Shown: positions 56,873 through 64,000 of the stretch, in pieces
Position numbering within the stretch: the stretch's first letter is position 1
Layout of the letters: the number at the start of each line of letters is the position of its first letter
DNA from: Cristatella mucedo
Lineage: Eukaryota; Bryozoa; Phylactolaemata; Cristatellidae
DNA length: 64,000 bases
Direction of reading: 5' to 3'
Assembly: GCA_009760855.2 (NCBI GenBank)
Contig: WPIO01000188.1
Span: forward strand, 301,001-365,000
The notes under the pieces: model-generated
Databases searched by the model: none
What the model was told of the DNA's origin: nothing
The model's input: only the letters and a program-made list of their open reading frames with translations
Position numbers and translations under genes: made by a program

Positions 56873-57170
56873 TTATGCCCAAGTACAACTTTTAAGTGAA
56901 TTGAAAGGGTCCGCTGCATTTATTAAATCGGAATCATGAAAAGCATTGTTTTCATTTGGTGCCCTTGCTATGTGTGCTTCAATTTCATTGTACAGGTCGA
57001 ATGCCTGCAAGCAAGGGGGTTGGCGATACTCTTTCGACCGAGGGGAAATGAGGCCACTGAATAGGTAGACCTTTGCGTTTTTCATTACCTTCTCCCTGGA
57101 GACGTCGAATTCTTTCACCCGATGAATCGCTGCCTGCTCTGTCTGAACGAAGGCGTTTGGTCAGGTTGGC
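56873..57170 (-). other. Protein-like open frame, unassigned
   Basis: A minus frame open for about 95 codons: TEQAAIHRVKEFDVSREKV, KNAKVYLFSGLISPRSKEYR, LQAFDLYNEIEAHIARAPN, DSDLINAADPF. It is convincing as protein sequence, but all internal splice-like sites (GAGAAG/GTAATG; acceptor CTTGCTTGCAG) are phase 0, so it does not fit the phase-1 gene around it. It could belong to a nested gene, an alternative last exon or an old transposon. Family not recognised. Confidence 0.28.
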
Positions 57171-57546
57171 AGGCAGCGACGACGGCTGAGCTGCCTCCTC
57201 CCTCCATCAGCATCCTTCATGCCAGACCTCAAAGTCCCTCAAAGGCCACCACTGCTGCGATGGATGGCAGCAGCCAATCGTCTCAGGCACTTGTCCACTC
57301 TCGGTGCCTCTCTCTCTAGTCATCTGAGATGCTGAGGACACCCATTGTGAGCTGTGTGACCTCTCAGCACCCAGCATTGTTAACTTATTAGGTCACAGCT
57401 GTTTAGTTTGGCATGAAGGCTCTCATAATCCGGCGGTGCCTTTGAAGCCAAGCCACATGAGTGAAGCTCATAGCTATGCTTATCACATCACAGTGTTCAG
57501 CATGTGTGCAGCTGGCTGATAGCGGATAGCGGATAGCGCTTGCACG

Positions 57547-57548
<2 letters not shown>

Positions 57549-57595
<47 letters not shown>

Positions 57596-57621
57596 CCTCT
57601 CTCTCTCTCTCTCTCTCCCCC

Positions 57622-57680
<59 letters not shown>
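57549..57680. repeat. (CT)n microsatellite with C interruptions
   Basis: CT runs with CCCC breaks at about 57,593 and 57,617. It ends exactly where the truncated LINE-B copy B4 begins. Confidence 0.95.
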
Positions 57681-57682
<2 letters not shown>

Positions 57683-58185
57683 ACACCATCAAGTTCTTGC
57701 GCTGACCAACAAGGCCCGCCACGGCTTGGCTCCTTCATACCTACCTGAACTGCTGCACCAGTTTCTGCCTGTTCGCGCCCTCAGGTCCTGTGTGGACAAT
57801 AAATTAGCTGTTCCATTCCTCTGCTTAAGGACCGTTGGTGACAGAAGCTTTAGCTCTGCAGGTGCTAGACTGTGGAACTTGCTTCCACAATTCTTACGAA
57901 ACGACAACTACTCTCATGCTGCCGACTATGGCTCATCCTTTTCAGCGGTCCTGAGCTGCTACTTCCATGCTACTCACTACCTCAACTGCTCTCCTGACTC
58001 TGCTATGTTTCCCACTCTCTCCTTGTTCCGTGAGACGAAGCCTATTGGCTACCGAATGCGTACCGAAAGCCAGTTAGGCTGTGAGTGCACTATACAAAAC
58101 TCCCCTGAGTAGCACCCATATAGTCTCAATGACTTTGTGAAGTTACAGAAGGAGATGCATTACATTACATTACATTACACTAGAT
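57681..58185 (+). mobile_element. LINE-B copy B4, intact 3' end
   Basis: A plus-strand 5'-truncated LINE-B. The frame is open from the preceding CT repeat through HQVLALTNKARHGLAPSYLP, VDNKLAVPF, FSSAGARLWNLLPQFLRND to a TAG at 58,110-58,112. A short 3' UTR and about five ACATT units follow. The best LINE-B tail in the window. Confidence 0.87.
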
Positions 58186-58259
58186 TACACCATAGCGCTT
58201 GCAGGCACACTCTCTCAGACAACGTGATGCGCCAAGGCCATGCACCTCATGCGACTCAC

Positions 58260-58625
58260 CTTTCCAAGGCTTCTTGGGTTTATTTGCCTTGGACTGGCTG
58301 CCAGGTGCATCAGAGGAGCCGCCGGTGACTGCGGCTTCCTCCTCTTGCTCCGACCCTTGCTGCTGCTGCACCTTCAGCTGTTCTTGTTCCTGCTCAGCAG
58401 CCGCCCACGGCAAAGGCTGGACCTGCAAGTTTTCCTTATCAGGCGATGCCCCTGCTGTGGCAGTCAGGGAAGCCTCGCTTTCCAGTCCATCGTAGCCACC
58501 AGCAGACTGCCTGCCTCCCAGCCCCTTCACGAAGCTGGGTGCCTTTAGGCGAGGCATGAGCAGCTCTCGGTCGTATCCGGTGCCAAAGAGCAGCAGCAGC
58601 GGTCGGCGAGTCGGGAGGACTTCGG
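58260..58625 (-). CDS. Phase-1 gene: internal exon (366 bp)
   Basis: A minus-strand exon of 122 codons with acceptor CCTTCAAAGCAG and strong donor GAAAG/GTGAGT; phase 1 both sides. It reads EVLPTRRPLLLLFGTGYDRE, LLMPRLKAPSFVKGLGGRQ, then Ser/Ala-rich GLESEASLTATAGASPDKEN, a Glu/Gln run (EQEQEQLKVQQQQ, EQEEEAA), and ends SKANKPKKPWK. Only the first ~35 residues look folded; the rest is probably disordered. Joined to the next exon it gives KKPWK-G-IGGKGK, a smooth basic junction. Family not recognised. Confidence 0.58.
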
Positions 58626-58700
58626 CTGCTTTGAAGGAATGTGCGTGCGTGCACTGTCTACCACGATTAGCACAGGGCCAGCCTGAGCACGCCTGTGAAG

Positions 58701-59330
58701 GCCTCAACAGCTGACGATCGGCCCTGCAGAAAAGGCGAAGCTTGGCTTACGAAACGAGAGAACCTATTGAAACGGCTGTTGTTGAGTGAGTGCTAGAAGG
58801 TGAGCTTCTACGAGTTGTCGGAGCAACAGCAAGAGGAATGAATAGAGGGAGAAGAGAAGAGTGAGAAAGAGAGACAATGAACAAGGCACAAGAACAGTTA
58901 ATAATAATCAAAACCGTTGCAACAAGAATAAAGCATCAGCGTAGTGCCCGAAGAGAGTAAGATCTCCCCGTTGCCACTTGACACTAGCTGGGGAAAAAAG
59001 GATCGTCGAGTGCTGGTGGATAAGACCCAAGCTACTATGTCAAGCTAGTTCAATTATGAACTCATGCAAATCTGTGCCAATGAACTAATCTATATTGCTA
59101 ATACAACTCGCACTAGTCGCTGTTGGCAGCTTCTAATCATGTACACTACTGCCACCACATCTTAACTGGAAAGGATAGTTTCAGAACACAATTGATAAGT
59201 CGGTAGGGATGAGTTCCGTTGTGTTGCTCAGATGTAGCGATTCTTTCACAGGGGCCGTATCACTGCTTATTGGAGCAGCAAGAAACCTGTTGCAAGTAAC
59301 CTTTCTTCTACTGCTACCTTCTTGCTATAT
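58701..59330. other. Unassigned intronic sequence
   Basis: No repeat or exon recognised. Confidence 0.35.
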
Positions 59331-59336
59331 CTCTCC

Positions 59337-59868
<532 letters not shown>

Positions 59869-60127
59869 ATTCTCACTCTCCACTTCTCTTCCACTTCGTC
59901 TTTTAATTCTCTCTTGCTTTTTCTCTGCACTTTCTTCTATTCCCTCCCACCCTCTCTCTCATAGAAAATCAACTGCCGGACTAGTCAGTTTGGCATGCCC
60001 TGCCAGTGGTTTGGCATGTAAGAAAACCGGAAATTTCCATCAACATAAGCCTTGGGGGATTGCTAGGCTGCCAGCAGTAAGCAGCAGCAGCAGCGTACTT
60101 GAACATTGCAAGGCCATGTTACTTCAG

Positions 60128-60225
60128 CACATACATATCTAAAGTGCCTAGAAAAAGGTTTAGCTCTCTGATGGTGCTCTTGAAACGTCTGACTGATTAC
60201 TACTACTACAATTACTATCATTTTT
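60128..60225 (+). mobile_element. LINE-A or SINE-1 3'-tail fragment
   Basis: TAAAGTGCCTAGAAAAAGGT, TTAGCTCTCTGATGGTGCTC, then a loose ACT/ATT tail. Confidence 0.65.
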
Positions 60226-61282
60226 ACTTGGTACAGTCTTATCTGCACGCCATAGCAAGCAGCATCGATACAAATGCAGCTTAAAGTCCCAAGCTGGGGC
60301 AAATATATCCCAACCAAGCCACTCAAGATCTGGTCAACTACTGGTTGTGCATTAATGTAGCAGACTAGTAAAAGCTATGTCAATAAACATGCAAACTAAA
60401 GAAATCCTGTCAACAGTAAGCCAAACTGATAAAATTGGGATGCACATAGGAAACACAGAGAGTACAACGAGTTGGTGCTTAAAAAATGCTTCGCACGAGA
60501 GCTCGGAACTGTGTGTTATATTTCTCTAATCAGTGCATTGAGGAGCTTGACAGCTGTGTCTCAACCAGCTACCTGTGGTAGCTGGGATTGGCAGATGAGT
60601 GTACAGCCGTGACCACACAGTGATATCGACACAGCATCAATTAGCACTTGAGATCCTCGGCTGGCCTAGCAGAGCTCTCAAGGCAAAGCCGTGCCAGTGC
60701 AGCAGCAATGGCTGAGCACCCCCAAGAGTACTGAGAACCTAGCAGTGTGTCTGTGTGGATCTGTTAAGTGCCAATTTTTTAATTTGTCGATTTTCCAAAG
60801 CAAAATTGTACACGGTCTCAGAGGCACATGTCTAGCATCGGTCATAGCAGCAAGAAAACCACTGATCCATAGCCAGACTGGTGGTAACTAGGCATACCAG
60901 CAACCGAGTGCTGATGCCTATCAGTACAGAGCATGAATTAAGAAAGTCTGGAACAAACGCTCAAAGCAAACTGCCGTTCAAAGCAGTCAGTCCTATGAAG
61001 CTACGGGGAAAAAGCTAAGTCAATCAATATCATATTAGAGCTGCAGCCCGACGGCTCTGCCGAGCATGCAGCTTGCCCTGCGTCCCCGGCTGCTTGCTGT
61101 CTCTCTGTCTGCCTTTCTCACTTCCCGTCCCTGCTTGCCTCAGTCTACTTTTCCTATCTAATTTTACTGTGTCAGTCGCTCAATAACTCGGCATCTCTTT
61201 TCCTTCCTTGTCTCTTTCTATAAATTTGCCTGTCTCATTTCCTCAGTCTTTTATGTTTCTTTGTCTTGCTCATTCTCCTATT
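60226..61282. other. Unassigned intronic sequence
   Basis: No recognisable feature except a CT-rich, TCTGTCTG-like patch near 61,095-61,260. Confidence 0.35.
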
Positions 61283-61537
61283 GCCGGCTATGGCTCCTTC
61301 TTTCAGCGGTCCTGAGCTGCTACTTCCATGCTACTCACTACCTCAACTGCTCTCCTGACTCTGTTATGCTTCCCACTTGCTCTTTGCTGCGTGAGTCGAA
61401 GTCTGTTGGCTAACAAATGCGTATCGAAAGCCGCTTAGGCTGTGAGTGGGCTTTACAAAACTCTCCTGCAGAACACCCACATAGTCTTTGTGGCTTTGTG
61501 GAGTAACAGACGAAGATACATTACATTACATTACATC
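61283..61537 (+). mobile_element. LINE-B copy B5 (3' end)
   Basis: Plus-strand LINE-B ORF end (AATGCGTATCGAAAGCCGCT region), 3' UTR and three ACATT units ending near 61,536. Confidence 0.85.
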
Positions 61538-61586
61538 CCTCTGTCTCCATCTCTCCGTCAATCTATCTATCCATCGCTTTTGCTCC

Positions 61587-61698
61587 TCTCTCTGTCTCTG
61601 TCTCTCTCTGTCTCTCTCTATCTCTCTGTCTCTCTCTCTCTGTCTCTCTGTCTCTCTGTTTCTCTCTCTCTCTCTGTCTCTCTCTGTCTCTCTGTCTC

Positions 61699-61739
<41 letters not shown>

Positions 61740-61752
61740 CTCTCTCTGTCAG
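61587..61752. repeat. (CT)n/(TCTG)n microsatellite
   Basis: Interrupted CT and CTGT runs. Directly follows the LINE-B tail after about 50 bp. Confidence 0.95.
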
Positions 61753-62458
61753 TCTCAAGCAAGCATTCTACATTCTACAAAGAGTGATGCTCATATGACT
61801 GCCAATTAGCTGTCCCATTGTAACCTCATAGCATGTCAACGTAACGATCCAAAAGTCCTAGTGAATGTAATTGCTGCGACCACTTCTGTCCACACTCTCT
61901 GTTAGAACTCAGTAAGGTGCTGCTTCCAGCCACACCCTCTTGCAAGAACTAACCACACAGACACCTTTGCATAATGCAAGCATCATATAACTGGTTTGTC
62001 AGCCCCAACTTACTGTTCTCTTTGGCAAGTTTAAGCCTCTAAGGCCACATTCTACAAAGTATTGTCTGTTTTTTCATGCTGTGGTTTCCGCACTAATCAT
62101 TTTCAGTTTTCAGACACTATCACAGTCTACCTAAAGGTCATTTGAAGCAAAAGCATTACAACAATAATAATTTTTATTATTGTTGTTATTACTATTGAAA
62201 ACGACTCAACTGAGCATGGCTGCAGTCCAGCAGCGGCCGGTGCTCTTTACCCTGAGAAGATTCTCTGCAGGTGGTTGCACAGTTCCAAAGAAATGTGGAA
62301 GCCCAATGCCTGATGTTTTTACATTACTAGTCATTCGCATCAAAACAAAGCTCTAGTTATGAAATAATACTGTGCTGTTCATCGCAAAACGAGCCGTGTG
62401 GTCGCCATGGGCATACAGGCCTCTTTCGATACTTCAGCTGAGGTGGATGAGCTTACAC
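61753..62458. other. Unassigned intronic sequence
   Basis: AATAATAATTTTTATTATTG near 62,162-62,182 is an inverted ATT-rich patch. Otherwise nothing recognised. Confidence 0.35.
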
Positions 62459-62629
62459 CTGGATAGCACCACGTGAGGTCACAGCAGTCACAGCCATCGA
62501 CCTTGATTTGGCTGCCATAAGGTTGAAATAGATGCCATGGAATTCGTTCGGGATCTCCTGATAGTGGCATCGAATGAAGCCTGTGGGGTACTTGCTGCCT
62601 CATAATTAATCGCTCAGCCTCACACTTGC
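62459..62629 (-). CDS. Phase-1 gene: most upstream well-supported exon (171 bp)
   Basis: A minus-strand exon of 57 codons with acceptor GATCAATACAG and donor ATCCAG/GTGTAAGC; phase 1 both sides. It reads KCEAERLIMRQQVPHRLHSM, PLSGDPERIPWHLFQPYGSQ, IKVDGCDCCDLTWCYP. Charged and aromatic residues and the C-x-C-C-x4-C cluster suggest a folded, possibly metal-binding part. It joins in frame to the 58.6-kb exon (WCYP-A-EVLPTRR). Family not recognised. Confidence 0.55.
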
Positions 62630-62706
62630 CTGTATTGATCAAGCATCTGCTGGCCCCACCGGCACTCAACGACAGCCGGCTCAGCTCAACTACAACTGCT
62701 GCTCAC

Positions 62707-62782
62707 CCAAAGCACATACAAGCGGCCGGCCATACTCCCCTCTGTGCGCACAGCCGTGGGAAGTTGTCTTCCCTCCGACTTT
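62707..62782 (-). CDS. Phase-1 gene: possible further upstream exon
   Basis: A 76-bp minus block between acceptor GTGGGGCAG and donor TTTGG/GTGAGC, leaving a 77-bp intron before the 62.6-kb exon. Enters in phase 0 and leaves in phase 1, in frame: KVGGKTTSHGCAHRGEYGRP, LVCAL, then G-KCEAE. Short and weakly supported; another reading has an ATG in good context (AGTATGGCC), but in a frame that does not join the next exon. Confidence 0.28.
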
Positions 62783-63411
62783 CTGCCCCACCAGTTACTT
62801 TGCAACGAATAGCAAGGGTGCATGGGCCACTGCAACAGCACTCGACCAAAAGTACTTCACTGGCCTGGCAGTGGGCTAGCGTTATCTTGCTGCAAAACTT
62901 AACGACCGCAAGCACAGTATTCGGGCTACGAAATACAACTTGCTTGACCGACAATCACTCGAGTAAAGTACTTGTTGGCAAACCCTTGGTTGGCGCTGGT
63001 GCAGTGGCCCAGCCAGTCGCCTGGTTTGAAATCCACAGAACGACTATGGAGCAATAACCACAGCAGCTGAAGCCTACACCAGTTCAGTGTACACTACTAG
63101 CCAGCCTTATCAATTAAATAGGCCTCTTTGGAATGTGCAGCAGCAGAAGAGACAATGAAGATGCTGGTAGCTTCTATGCTTGGCCAGATAAAGGGATGTC
63201 ATCAAGAACCGTGGCGGGACAACGTCACATAAAGAACACACATACAGCATAAATAAGTTTTTTGGGTTGTCAATAAATATTTGCACATGCTTTGCATAGC
63301 TAAAGCATTCTATGCATCGTAGAAAACAAATTATTATTGCCTGAAAGAATTTGCACCCATTGCGGCAGTGGCTAAACCACAGGGATTTTCGCGATTGAGA
63401 GTAGAACCCAA

Positions 63412-63414
<3 letters not shown>
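62783..63414. other. Unassigned sequence
   Basis: A possible SINE-2 3'-end trace (inverse) near 63,100-63,135: TATCAATTAAATAGGCCTCT. Otherwise nothing recognised. Confidence 0.3.

Positions 63415-63474
<60 letters not shown>
63415..63474. repeat. (AT)n microsatellite, about 60 bp
   Basis: Pure AT dinucleotide run. Confidence 0.97.
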
Positions 63475-63477
<3 letters not shown>

Positions 63478-64000
63478 CAGCTCACTGCATGTGGACTCAC
63501 TTCACTGAGTCATAGCAGTTCTGTCACGGAAGACAGAGCTGAGCTATTTTGCCACTTGACATTGCCACTGGAAGTTCACCATCTTACTACGTGTCACAGG
63601 TGCGCTATCATGAGGCGTGAGAGACTTTCTCACTTTAATTAATAGAGATACAGTATAGATTACATCAGTACAGATTTATAGAGCTCCAACTATATTGTGT
63701 AAATGCATACAGCATGTGCATTGAATACATATAGTGCGTAGGTATATATAAAAACATTGTGTATACCATAGCTGGATCTCTTTTCAAGTACTTTACAATC
63801 CACTGCAAGAGAAACAACCAATAATTAATGAAAAGCAAGGCACTGACGATTCGGTAAGCATGCACGATCACAAATTATCATCCAAGGACAAGCAGGCAAG
63901 AGCACACGAAACTTTCCTGCTCTTGGTCAGAAGATCCCCCCAACCAACAACATTTGTTCAATCATGCAAAGTCATGCAAAGCACATACAAAAAACACAGA
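63475..64000. other. Unassigned sequence with weak LINE-A trace
   Basis: GATCTCTTTTCAAGTACTTT near 63,776 and the following 100 bp resemble a decayed inverse LINE-A hairpin and 3' UTR. No exon seen. Confidence 0.35.

Overview
This window looks like a repeat-saturated stretch of an invertebrate animal genome. I see no operons, Shine-Dalgarno spacing or genuine tRNA/rRNA genes. Instead there are decayed L2-type LINE retrotransposons, two tRNA-derived SINE families, DNA-transposon debris, long CT, CA and TA microsatellites, and short open blocks bounded by GT/AG splice-like sites. I cannot name the species from the sequence alone.

Mobile elements dominate. LINE-A is an L2-clade element with an (ATT)n 3' tail and a hairpin just before it. 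It occurs about twenty times on both strands; the best copy (9.57-11.55 kb, minus) keeps an unbroken reverse-transcriptase frame of about 589 codons. LINE-B is a second L2-type family with an (ACATT)n tail (B2 26.1-28.8 kb, B3 49.5-50.7 kb, B4 57.7-58.2 kb, and others). SINE-1 is tRNA-derived and its last ~60 nt copy the LINE-A 3' end, so LINE-A is its likely partner. SINE-2 is a second tRNA-derived family with a near-perfect B box and a different 3' end. Copies are nested up to three deep (36.96-38.84 kb), and several LINE-A copies sit head to head as long inverted repeats (34.4-35.7 kb is the clearest).

Host coding sequence is sparse. The best case is one minus-strand gene from at least 62.6 kb to 42.4 kb. 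Four internal exons (62,459-62,629; 58,260-58,625; 54,045-54,449; 47,053-47,400) each have AG/GT borders, lengths divisible by three and phase-1 introns on both sides. A likely last exon ends at 42,389. The product is low in complexity, with poly-Ala, poly-His and poly-Gln runs, and I do not recognise it. Its introns hold most of the microsatellites and the LINE-B3 copy. Weaker exon candidates lie at 6.6-6.9 kb (Cys/His-rich), 13.8-14.4 kb (membrane protein), 14.66-14.97 kb, 29.75-29.99 kb and 35.95-36.19 kb.

Layout: 0-4 kb ancient LINE and unassigned DNA; 4-13 kb LINE-A/LINE-B; 13.4-15 kb candidate exons; 15-21 kb LINE-A on both strands; 21-26 kb CT repeats and unassigned DNA; 26-39 kb dense nested LINEs and SINEs; 39-42 kb hAT debris; 42-63 kb the phase-1 gene with repeat-filled introns; 63-64 kb an AT microsatellite. 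All exon models are read by eye and lack transcript support.
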